From NCBI RefSeq assembly GCF_004328075.1, contig NZ_SJFN01000010.1:62001-126000 (forward strand): 64,000 nucleotides of DNA, written 5' to 3'. This document shows positions 50,084 to 57,494 of the stretch, one piece after another. The DNA is from Siculibacillus lacustris. GTDB taxonomy: Bacteria > Pseudomonadota > Alphaproteobacteria > Rhizobiales > Ancalomicrobiaceae. The translations under genes were made by a program, and so were the position numbers. The notes beneath the pieces are model-generated. The model made no database searches. It worked only from the letters and a program-made list of their open reading frames with translations, and was not told where the DNA came from. Numbering within the stretch: position 1 is the first letter of the stretch; the number at the start of each line of letters is the position of its first letter.

Positions 50084-50872
50084 TCAGCGGTCGAGGGCGG
50101 CGGGATCGTCCTCGTCTTCGCCGTCGGAGCCCTTGGGCACCGAACCGGTGCGCTCGGCACCTTCGAAGAACGACAAGAGCCGCCCGCCCTCCGGCACCGG
50201 CTCGCTGCCGCCCTTGCAGACGCGACGGCCTTGGCCGTGGCGGGCGAGATCGAGATGAATGTGATCGGCGTGCGCCGCGCCGGCATCGGGCCCGAGCACC
50301 GTGGTGAAGTCCTCGCAGGCGGCCGCCCCGACGGTGTTGAGGAAGGCGACCTCGACGGCGTCGCCGGAGCGCCAACCGTTCTTGACCCGGACCGTGCGCC
50401 CGTCGGCGAGCTTGAAGCCCGAGACGTCGAGGGCGTTCATGTAGGCGTGTTCCGACATCTGGCGATGACCGGCGATCGGGCGGCAGTTGTACGAACCCAT
50501 GTGTTCGATGCCGACCACCGGCTGGCCGAAGTCGGCCTCCGCCGCCGGCTGGACGATGCGGTCGAACCAGTCGTCGACCGCCGCCACCATCGGGCAGTTC
50601 AGCGCGGTGGATTCGTTGAGCGGCGCCTTGCTGCGCCGGCCGACCGCCGAAACCTTGAACGGCCGATCGGCGCCGCAGGTCCCCGGCCCGTCGATCTCGC
50701 CCATCGGCCGGACGTCGGCGGAGGGCTGCACGGCGCCGGCGGTCAGGCAGGCGCGCTCGGCCTCCGATCGCCAGGCCGCCCGCTTCGGACCCCACCAGGA
50801 GCCGAACAGCGCGCAGCCGCCGATCGTAGCCGACAATCCGATGACCAGGGCGACGGTGAGAACACGTTTCAT
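50084..50872 (-). CDS. Extensin-like lipoprotein
   Basis: The 262-residue protein has a lipoprotein signal ending in ATIGGC (Cys about 20). Its main part matches the extensin-like C-terminal family: four or more cysteines, HMGSYNCRPIAGHRQMSEH, AYMNALDVSGFKLADGR and HADHIHLDLARHG. The H-x-D and HIHLD pattern resembles the zinc site of LAS-type peptidases, so a peptidoglycan-related role at the periplasmic face is likely but unproved. The C-terminus is acidic and probably disordered. Confidence 0.82.
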   Translation of the reverse strand: MKRVLTVALVIGLSATIGGCALFGSWWGPKRAAWRSEAERACLTAGAVQPSADVRPMGEIDGPGTCGADRPFKVSAVGRRSKAPLNESTALNCPMVAAVDDWFDRIVQPAAEADFGQPVVGIEHMGSYNCRPIAGHRQMSEHAYMNALDVSGFKLADGRTVRVKNGWRSGDAVEVAFLNTVGAAACEDFTTVLGPDAGAAHADHIHLDLARHGQGRRVCKGGSEPVPEGGRLLSFFEGAERTGSVPKGSDGEDEDDPAALDR

Positions 50873-51006
50873 GACGTCGACGATGCGCGCGGATTGGGAA
50901 ACGCGGCGTTAACGTCGATGGGCGCTCGATCGGGTCGATTCGCGCCGCTCGTCCGGGCGCGCGGCCCCGATTCCCAGCCCGCCCTCGCCTTCCCCCGAGA
51001 CCCTCG

Positions 51007-52056
51007 ATGTTCCGCCCGCTCGCTCCCGCCGCCCTTCTCCTCGCCCTGCTCACCGGCTCCGCTGCCGCGACCGAAGCGCCGCCCGGGCCCCTGTGCCCGG
51101 CCCCCGGCACGGCCGCCGAGAAGGCGATCGCCAAACACGTCGCCGCCGCCCACGTCGCCGTGCCACCGTTCGCCGACCTGCCGACCGCCCCGGCGCTCGC
51201 CCCCGAGCGGCGCGGCTCGATCCGCCGGGTCGAGCTGCCGGCCGGCGAGAAACTGGTCGCCCTCACGTTCGACCTCTGCGAGACCGAAAACGAGGTCGCC
51301 GGCTACGACGGCGAGATCGTCGACGAGTTGCGCCGCCGCCACGTCGCCACCACCTTCTTCGTCGGTGGCCACTGGGCCGCCACTCATCCCCGCCGTTTCG
51401 CCGAGCTCGCCGCCGACCCGCTGTTCGAGATCGGCAACCACACCTGGACCCACGCCAACCTGCGCACCGTCGACGACGGCGAACTGGCTCGGCAGATCCT
51501 CGCCCCGGAGGCCGCCTTCCGCGCCGCCCTCGCGGGAGGACCGCAATGCCCCGGCATTTCGCCGGCGGCGGCGAAACGCTCGACCCTGTTCCGCTTCCCC
51601 TTCGGCGCCTGCGACGCGCGATCGCTCGGCGCGGTCGCCGGGGCCGGCATGGCGGCGATCCAGTGGGACGTCTCGACCGGCGATCCGTCGCCGCTGACCG
51701 GCGCCGCCGACATCGTCGCCGACACGCTGCGAGGGGTGCGCCCCGGCTCGATCGTGCTGGCCCACGCCAACGGCCGCGGCTTCCACACCGGCGCCGCCCT
51801 GCCCCGCCTGATCGACGCGCTCACCGCCCGCGGCTATCGCTTCGTGACGGTCGGCGAACTCCTCGCCCGCGGTCGCCCGGTGATCACCGACACGTGTTTC
51901 GATGCCCACCCCGGCGACACCGACCGCCACGATCGCTGGAGCGCCGGTCGACGTCCGTCGCGCCCGCCCTTGCCGGTCGCCGCCGTGGGCCTGCGCGGCG
52001 CCGACGCACCGCCGATCGCCCCGCCCGCCCGCCGCACCGCCGAGCCCACGCCATGA
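51007..52056 (+). CDS. Polysaccharide deacetylase family protein (TFDL variant)
   Basis: The 349-residue secreted protein has a signal peptide (about 1-21) and a NodB-like domain. The catalytic stretch reads VALTFDLCETE (87-90 TFDL) instead of the usual TFDDG, so the second, metal-binding Asp is replaced by Leu. The H-x-x-x-H pair of the metal site is kept (H145, H149 in NHTWTHANL). FRFPFGACD and VGELLARG complete the fold. A Pro/Arg-rich tail ends the protein. The acetyltransferase gene overlaps its stop as ATGA. Confidence 0.83.
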   Translation: MFRPLAPAALLLALLTGSAAATEAPPGPLCPAPGTAAEKAIAKHVAAAHVAVPPFADLPTAPALAPERRGSIRRVELPAGEKLVALTFDLCETENEVAGYDGEIVDELRRRHVATTFFVGGHWAATHPRRFAELAADPLFEIGNHTWTHANLRTVDDGELARQILAPEAAFRAALAGGPQCPGISPAAAKRSTLFRFPFGACDARSLGAVAGAGMAAIQWDVSTGDPSPLTGAADIVADTLRGVRPGSIVLAHANGRGFHTGAALPRLIDALTARGYRFVTVGELLARGRPVITDTCFDAHPGDTDRHDRWSAGRRPSRPPLPVAAVGLRGADAPPIAPPARRTAEPTP

Positions 52057-52571
52057 CCCCCACGTCCCGCCCCGCCGCCTTCGCCGCCGAGACCCACGAT
52101 CTCGGCGATCTCGTCCTCGGACCCCTCGGCGACGACGTCGACGCGATCGCCGCGGTTCTCGCGACCCTCGACCCCTGGGCCCGCGCCGGCCTGCCGGTCG
52201 AGGCGATGCGGAGGCGCCTGACCCGGCCGATGGCCGCGACCTACCGCTTCGCCCTGCGCCTCGACGGTCGCCCGGTCGGCTGCGTCAGCCTGCGCCATCC
52301 CTTCATGCGCGGCCCCTATGTCGAGACGATCGCGGTGTTCCCGGAGGCCCAGCGCCGCGGCGTCGCCCGCCGCGTGGTCGAGTGGATGGGGCGCGAGGTC
52401 GCCGGCGAGGCGAGCAATCTGTGGCTCTGCGTCACCGAATGGAACACGCCCGCCCGCGCCGCCTATCGCGCGCTGGGCTTCGTCGAGATCGGCCCGGCGC
52501 CCGACCTGGCGGTGCTCGGCCAGACCGAGATCTTCATGCGCAAGCCGCTCGGGCCGCCGATCGTCGGCTGA
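52053..52571 (+). CDS. GNAT family N-acetyltransferase
   Basis: The 172-residue protein has the GNAT acetyl-CoA-binding motif A at ETIAVFPEAQRRGVARRVVE (Q/R-x-x-G-x-G/A pattern) and motif B at WNTPARAAYRALGFVEIG. The substrate is unknown. It begins inside the stop codon of the polysaccharide deacetylase gene, so translation of the two is probably coupled; the partner suggests an envelope or sugar substrate, which is inference. Confidence 0.83.
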   Translation: MTPTSRPAAFAAETHDLGDLVLGPLGDDVDAIAAVLATLDPWARAGLPVEAMRRRLTRPMAATYRFALRLDGRPVGCVSLRHPFMRGPYVETIAVFPEAQRRGVARRVVEWMGREVAGEASNLWLCVTEWNTPARAAYRALGFVEIGPAPDLAVLGQTEIFMRKPLGPPIVG

Positions 52572-52662
52572 CGACTTCACGACTGTCATGTCGAGATTTG
52601 ACCGTCGAGGTCGGTCATGCCGGTTCCGCGTCGACCCGCGACGGGCTCGGCTGTAGGCGTCC

Positions 52663-52920
52663 TCTCCCCCCTCGAGGGACCTTTGCGTAATTTCCCGATT
52701 CTTTTCGCTGCAGATCGAGCTCTACCGTCGCTCCCGGCGAGCGCAGCGAGGGAAGGGAGCCCAGAACTTCAGTAAACTACTGAAAATATTATGGATCCCC
52801 TTCCCGGCGCGTGCCGCGCCGCCGGGGATGACGGCGGTGGGTGTGCACCCTCTCGGGTATCCGTTCGAGCGGATCGAAGACCCTGGGACGGATTGTGCAA
52901 AGGTCCCCTCGAGGGGGAGA
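52663..52920. repeat. Composite element: inverted 24-base arms around dispersed repeat copy 2
   Basis: The left arm (52663-52686) and right arm (52897-52920) are inverted copies of each other, differing only by where one C and one G are placed around a central CCTCGAGG. Between them sits the dispersed repeat (52721-52890) matching 6871-7040. The first copy of that repeat lacks these arms. The 258-bp layout resembles a MITE or a nested pair of palindromic elements. No target-site duplication is evident by eye. Confidence 0.6.
52721..52890. repeat. Dispersed palindromic intergenic repeat, copy 2
   Basis: It is co-linear with 6871-7040, with a fixed offset of 45,850 bases and no gap. The variable centre here contains a perfect hairpin, TTCAGTA/TACTGAA (52766-52784), which copy 1 lacks, and is markedly A+T-rich compared with the arms. 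The conserved flanks and changed centre suggest selection on the folded arms. Confidence 0.8.
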
Positions 52921-53166
52921 GACAGAGAGGGGGCCGGACTCTCCCCTCGCGCGGCCGTCGAGGAGGCGGCTCCCTGCCCCCCTCCCTGTCCCTCCCCCTC
53001 GAGGGGGGAGGGAACGAGGTGGCACCGCCCCCGGACGGATCGGCGAGGTCGATCGACCGATCTCCGGCGCCGGCCGGTCACGCTCCTCGCCGACGCCCCC
53101 CTTGTCGGGACCCCACGCCCGCGCGCATGCTGTACCCCGGCCCACCCGACACGAGGACTTCCCCCC

Positions 53167-53859
53167 ATGGCCACCATCCTGATCACCGGCGCCAACCGCG
53201 GCATCGGCCTCGCCCTGGTGGAGTGTTTCGCCGCCCGCGGCGACCGGGTGATCGCCACCGCCCGCGATCCCTCGACCGTCGAGGGCCTGGCCGCGGTGGT
53301 CTCCCGCTTCCCCGATCTGGTCGAGGTCCATGCCCTCGAGGTCACCGATCCGGTATCGATCGCTGCACTCGCCGCCCGGCTCGACGACCGCCCGCTCGAC
53401 GTGCTGATCAACAACGCCGGGGTGATCGGCCCACAGCGTCAGTCGTCGCTCGACATGGACTTCGCCGGTTGGCTCGACACCTTCCGAGTCAACACCCTGG
53501 CGCCGCTGGCCGTCGCCCAGGCGTTGTTGCCGGCGCTGCGCCGCGGCGATCATGCCAAGATCCTGACCGTCTCCACCGCCATGGGGTCGATGGCCGCCAA
53601 GGGCTCCGACCGCGTCGCCTATCGCTCGTCCAAGGCGGCGGTGAACAAGGTGATGCAGTGTCTGGCGACCGACCTGCGCGGCGAGGGCATCGCCGTGGCG
53701 GTCTGCCATCCCGGCTGGGTCAAGACCGAGATGGGCGGCGACGGTGCCGAACTCACCCCCGAGATGAGCGCCACCGGCATCACCCGCATCGTCGACCGGA
53801 TGAGCATCGGCCATTCGCCGGCCTTCCACGTCTGGGACGGCACCACCATGCAATGGTGA
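53167..53859 (+). CDS. Short-chain dehydrogenase/reductase
   Basis: The 230-residue SDR has the cofactor motif TGANRGIGLAL (about 7-17), NNAGV (about 81-85) and the active-site pair Tyr-x-x-x-Lys in AYRSSKAAVNK. It is short for the family and ends soon after the substrate loop (HPGWVKTEMGGDGA). The substrate is unknown; similar proteins reduce carbonyls with NAD(P)H. The upstream spacer of six C residues lacks an obvious ribosome-binding site; GAGGA lies 13 bases before the ATG. Confidence 0.86.
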   Translation: MATILITGANRGIGLALVECFAARGDRVIATARDPSTVEGLAAVVSRFPDLVEVHALEVTDPVSIAALAARLDDRPLDVLINNAGVIGPQRQSSLDMDFAGWLDTFRVNTLAPLAVAQALLPALRRGDHAKILTVSTAMGSMAAKGSDRVAYRSSKAAVNKVMQCLATDLRGEGIAVAVCHPGWVKTEMGGDGAELTPEMSATGITRIVDRMSIGHSPAFHVWDGTTMQW

Positions 53860-53983
53860 GCCTCCGACGAAGAGCGGACGAATATGACGAAACATTCATC
53901 CGCCGTGAGCGCGAGATCTGGTATCGGCTGGGATCGGGGATGGACCTCCCGCCGCCCCGATCTACCATACCGAGGACCAAAGC

Positions 53984-54538
53984 ATGTTCGCGACCGATCG
54001 ATCGACCTCCTGGGCGCCCGGCGCCAAGTTCTTCCATTGGACGAGCGCGCTCTGCGTCGTCGCCGCCTGGATTCTCGGACTGACCATCGACGCCTGGCCG
54101 AAGGGCGCGGTCTTCGTCCATGAATCGCTCGGTCTGGCGGTGATCCTGATGCTGGTCGGACGCGTCGTCGGCCGTCTCGTCTGGACGTCGCCGGAACCGG
54201 AGCAGACCCCCTGGGAGCCCTGGGCACGCAAGCTCGCCGCCGCCGGCCACGGGGTTCTCTACCTGTTGCTCGCCGCGGTGACCCTGCTCGGTGTCGGCTA
54301 CGTGCTGCGCCGCGGCATCAGCCTGTCGGTGTTCGGCCTGTTCCAGATCCCCTCGCCCTTCGTCTGGCCGGATCGCGAAACCGCCCGTCTCGCCGCCCGC
54401 CCGGTCAAGGAACTGCACGAACTGGCCGCCCACGCCCTGATGGCGGTGGCCCTCCTGCATGCCGTCGCCGGCCTCGGCCATCACTACTGGCTGAAGGATC
54501 GCACTCTGACCCGCATGCTGCCGTTCCGCCGCGGCTGA
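53984..54538 (+). CDS. Cytochrome b561 family protein
   Basis: The 184-residue membrane protein has four hydrophobic helices and histidines placed for two b-type hemes: H18 (FFHWTSA), H46 (VFVHESLG), H145/H150 and H159 in the last helix. This is the bacterial b561 type, which moves electrons between quinol and periplasmic acceptors in the inner membrane. It has its own 124-base upstream region after the SDR gene and is convergent with phaZ. Confidence 0.88.
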   Translation: MFATDRSTSWAPGAKFFHWTSALCVVAAWILGLTIDAWPKGAVFVHESLGLAVILMLVGRVVGRLVWTSPEPEQTPWEPWARKLAAAGHGVLYLLLAAVTLLGVGYVLRRGISLSVFGLFQIPSPFVWPDRETARLAARPVKELHELAAHALMAVALLHAVAGLGHHYWLKDRTLTRMLPFRRG

Positions 54539-54545
54539 AGGCTCG

Positions 54546-54569
54546 CCGGTCGGTGGCGACGCCGACCGG
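54546..54569. terminator. Bidirectional hairpin between b561 and phaZ
   Basis: CCGGTCGG (54546-54553) and CCGACCGG (54562-54569) pair perfectly over 8 bp with an 8-base loop, exactly between two convergent stop codons (54538 and 54578). It probably ends both transcripts. Confidence 0.6.
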
Positions 54570-54577
54570 TCTCGGGC

Positions 54578-55798
54578 TCAATCGGCCGACAGGATCACAT
54601 TGCGGACGATCGGATAGATCTGGTTCTCCCAGCGCCGTCCGGAGAACACGCCGTAGTGGCCGACGCCGGCCTGCATGTGGTGACGCTTGCGGTAGGGCTT
54701 CAGCGACGGCGTCAGATCGTGGGCCGCCGCGGTCTGGCCGAGCGCGCAGATGTCGTCGCGCTCGCCCTCGACGGTCAGCAGCGCAGTCCGCCGGATCGCC
54801 CGCGGATCGACCTTGCGCCCGCGATAGGCGAGCGTGCCCTCGGCGAGCTGCGCCTCCTGGAACACCCGGGCGACCGTCTCCAGATAGAACTCGGCGTCGA
54901 GGTCGAGCACCGCGAAATATTCGTCGTAGAAGGTCTTGGCCACCGCCGCCTTCTCGATGTCGCCGCGCGACAGGTTCTCGTAGAGCTCGACATGGGCCTT
55001 GACGTGCCGGTCGATGTTCATCGCCATGAACGCCGAGAGCTGGACGAAGCCCGGATAGACCCGCCGTCCGGCGCCCGGATAGCGTCCCGGCACCGTGGCG
55101 ATCAGGTTCTTCTCGAACCATTCGATCGGCTTGGAACTCGCCAGTTCGTTGACTTTGGTCGGGTTGATGCGGGTATCGATCGGGCCGGCCATCAGGGTCA
55201 TCGAGCGCGGCTGCGCCGGATCGTCGTCTTCCGCCAACAGCGCCGCCGCCGCCAGCACCTGCACGCAGGGTTGGCACACCGCCACCACGTGGGTGCCGGG
55301 GCCGAGCACCCGGAGGAAGGTCATCAACGTCTCGACATAGTCGTCGAAGGCGAAGGGACCTTGGGCCAGCGGAACGTCGCGGGCATTGTGCCAATCGGTG
55401 ATGTAGACGTCGTGATCGGCGAGCAGCGTGCGCACGGTGTTGCGCAACAGCGTCGCGAAGTGGCCCGACAGCGGCGCCACCACCAGAACCCGCGGCTGCG
55501 CCACGGCGACGTCCTTCTTGAAGTGCAGGAGCGTGCCGAACGGCGCCACGAAGCGCGACCGCTCGACCACCGCCACCGTCTCGTTGCCGACCGTCACCGA
55601 CTCGATGCCATAGGCCGGGCGGGTGTGGGTCAGCCCGGCGCGGGCGATCAACTCGTAGGCCGCGGCCATCGAGCGCAACGGCGCGCCGCCGGCCCCGGCC
55701 ATGCCGTTCCAAGAGCCGATCAGCGAGAGCATCGAGCGGGCCACGGTCCGGATCGGATCCATGACGTCGTTCTGGCTCTGATAGGCGAAATAGAGCAT
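54578..55798 (-). CDS. phaZ: Intracellular polyhydroxybutyrate depolymerase
   Basis: The 406-residue protein matches the short-chain intracellular PHB depolymerase family. It opens MLYFAYQSQNDVMDPIRT; the nucleophile is the cysteine of the lipase-like box AVCQPCVQVLAA, DYITDWHNARDVPL-type sequence precedes it (VYITDWHNARDVPLAQG), and the catalytic Asp and His follow in VEGERDDI and MQAGVGHYGVFSGRRW. It releases hydroxybutyrate from storage granules in the cytoplasm, showing that the organism accumulates polyhydroxyalkanoate. It is divergent from the glutathione transferase gene with a 182-base gap. Confidence 0.92.
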   Translation of the reverse strand: MLYFAYQSQNDVMDPIRTVARSMLSLIGSWNGMAGAGGAPLRSMAAAYELIARAGLTHTRPAYGIESVTVGNETVAVVERSRFVAPFGTLLHFKKDVAVAQPRVLVVAPLSGHFATLLRNTVRTLLADHDVYITDWHNARDVPLAQGPFAFDDYVETLMTFLRVLGPGTHVVAVCQPCVQVLAAAALLAEDDDPAQPRSMTLMAGPIDTRINPTKVNELASSKPIEWFEKNLIATVPGRYPGAGRRVYPGFVQLSAFMAMNIDRHVKAHVELYENLSRGDIEKAAVAKTFYDEYFAVLDLDAEFYLETVARVFQEAQLAEGTLAYRGRKVDPRAIRRTALLTVEGERDDICALGQTAAAHDLTPSLKPYRKRHHMQAGVGHYGVFSGRRWENQIYPIVRNVILSAD

Positions 55799-55980
55799 GT
55801 TCGGTGGACCACCGTCGCTGGGAGGACACCCGCACTTCGCGGATACTGCGAAGGGATGGGGCGCATCCGACGAAAGCTAGTGCAATTCGGAACGAGGTGC
55901 GAGACAATTCGCCCGCGCGGCCACTCCGGCCGGGCGTGACCTGCGCTCCACGCAAGGCTTTCTCGGGGGAGGAACGCCCA

Positions 55981-56637
55981 ATGGCCTCGGCGACGCTGAC
56001 CATTTCCAGCCGCAACTATTCGTCCTGGTCGCTGCGCGGCTGGCTCCTGTGCCGGATGAGCGGTCTCGACTTCCACGAACGACTGTTGCCGATCGACGAC
56101 CCTTCGACCCGCGCCGAATTGCTGCTGTTGTCGCCGTCCTTCCTGGTGCCGGCGCTGGACCACGACGGGCTCCAGATCTGGGACACCCTGGCGATCGCCG
56201 AATATCTCGACGAATGGAACCCCGGCGCGGCGATCGTGCCGCTCGAACGGGTGGCGCGTGCCCATTGCCGCTCGATCGCCGGCGAGATGCACTCGGGTTT
56301 CTCCAACCTGCGCTCCGCCCTGCCGATGAATCTGGGCGCCCATTATTCCGGCTTCAAGGTCTGGGCCGGGGCGCTCGGCGACATCGAGCGCATCGCGGTG
56401 ATCTGGCGCAACGCGCTTCGCACCTCCGGCGGACCCTACCTGTTCGGCGCCCGGCCGACGCTCGCCGACGCCATGTACGCGCCGGTCGCCGCCCGCTTCA
56501 CCACCTACGACGTGAAGCTCGATGCGGTCTGCGAGGGCTACCGCCGCACCATCATGGCCTGGCCGCTGATGGCCGAATGGATCGAGACCGCCAAGTCCGA
56601 ACCCGAGGAACTCGACGAACTCGACGTCGAATTCTGA
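55981..56637 (+). CDS. Glutathione S-transferase family protein
   Basis: The 218-residue protein has a thioredoxin-like N-terminal domain with the SSWSLRGWLL active-site helix and the SPSFLVPALDHDGLQIWDTL glutathione-binding stretch. A helical C-terminal domain carries RPTLADAMYAPVAARF. It differs clearly from the other glutathione transferase at 12978, so the two are not recent duplicates. ATG 55981 follows GAGGAA. The C-terminus is strongly acidic. The substrate is unknown. Confidence 0.85.
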   Translation: MASATLTISSRNYSSWSLRGWLLCRMSGLDFHERLLPIDDPSTRAELLLLSPSFLVPALDHDGLQIWDTLAIAEYLDEWNPGAAIVPLERVARAHCRSIAGEMHSGFSNLRSALPMNLGAHYSGFKVWAGALGDIERIAVIWRNALRTSGGPYLFGARPTLADAMYAPVAARFTTYDVKLDAVCEGYRRTIMAWPLMAEWIETAKSEPEELDELDVEF

Positions 56638-56650
56638 GCCGCCGGGCTCT

Positions 56651-57379
56651 TCAGCGACGCCGGGTCGGGCCGAGGACGTCGGTGAGCGGCCACACCGCCA
56701 TCGACGTGTCGACCAGTTCCAAGTCGGATTCGATTTCGTCGAGATGGCGCCGCATCGAGGCCACCGCCTCGTCTCCGCGTCGCGCCGCGATCGCTTCGAC
56801 CAGCGCGGCGTGGTGGTCGACGTTGCAGGCGTGCCCGACCGCCCGGCGGTAGAGCAGGATGATCAGCGACGAGCGCGCCACCAACTCGCCGAGGAAGCTC
56901 GCATAGACGCCGTGGTCGGCGATGCGGGCGATCATCAGATGGAATTCGCCCGACAGGCGGATCGCCCCGCTCTCGTCGCCGCGGCGCTTGGCCCGGCGCT
57001 CCTGGTCGAGATGGGCGGCGAGCGCCGCCGCCGCCGCCGCGTCGCAGCGCGCCGCCGCGCGTTCGGTGGTCTCCGCCTCGATCAGACGCCGCGCCTGGAA
57101 CACCTCGTGGGCTTCCGCGACGCTCGGATGGGCGACGAAGGCGCCACGGTTCTTCTCGATCACCACGATGCCTTCGTGGGCGAGCGACTGCAGCGCGGCC
57201 CGCACGATGGTCCGGCTGACCCCGTAGATCGAGCCGACCTCGTCCTCGCCGAGCTTGGTGCCCGGCCGCAGTCGCTGTTCGAGAATCGCCCCGATCACGT
57301 CGGCCCGGATCACGTCGGCCCGCGTCGCCCCGCCCGGACGATGCGCCGCTCGGAGATCGATCTGTTCGACGCTGCTCAC
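56651..57379 (-). CDS. GntR family (FCD domain) transcriptional regulator
   Basis: The product has 242 residues from GTG 57379, which follows GGGAGGTG; a longer frame lacks such a site. A winged-helix domain (about 18-85; LGEDEVGSIYGVSRTIVRAA) precedes an all-helical FCD ligand domain (about 90-225) with metal-site residues such as GEFHLMIARIADH and VDHHAALVEAI. FCD regulators respond to small organic acids. A 15-base tandem duplication repeats ADVIR just before the first winged-helix helix. It is convergent with the glutathione transferase and lies downstream of the kinase operon. Confidence 0.87.
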   Translation of the reverse strand: MSSVEQIDLRAAHRPGGATRADVIRADVIGAILEQRLRPGTKLGEDEVGSIYGVSRTIVRAALQSLAHEGIVVIEKNRGAFVAHPSVAEAHEVFQARRLIEAETTERAAARCDAAAAAALAAHLDQERRAKRRGDESGAIRLSGEFHLMIARIADHGVYASFLGELVARSSLIILLYRRAVGHACNVDHHAALVEAIAARRGDEAVASMRRHLDEIESDLELVDTSMAVWPLTDVLGPTRRR

Positions 57380-57397
57380 GGCCCACCTCCCGTGGTC

Positions 57398-57419
57398 GGT
57401 CCCGACGGGCGGCGGGACC
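57398..57419. promoter_or_regulatory. Inverted repeat upstream of the GntR gene
   Basis: GGTCCCG (57398-57404) and CGGGACC (57413-57419) are exact inverted copies 8 bases apart, 19 bases upstream of the GTG start. This is a place where GntR regulators often bind to control their own gene. It does not match the classic TGGTNNNACCA form, so it may equally be a terminator for the kinase gene. Confidence 0.3.
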
Positions 57420-57494
57420 ACCCGGCTCGCGGCGCCGGAGCGGCCTGCGCGCGCCGCCCCGTATCGAGGCGAACCGCGAGTCTGCCGGAAAGGC

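Larger units (their letters stand above)
52572..53166. other. Repeat-filled intergenic region
   Basis: The gap of 595 bases between the acetyltransferase and SDR genes contains copy 2 of the dispersed repeat, an inverted pair of 24-base arms around it, and a further copy of the CCCCTCGAGGGG palindrome at 52991-53011. I see no gene. It is the most repeat-rich stretch of the window. Confidence 0.7.

Noticed and set aside
52681-53182. Open frames on both strands through the repeat region before the SDR gene
   Set aside because: Their products are translations of dispersed palindromic repeats (AVIPGGAARAGKGIH type), a common source of false genes.
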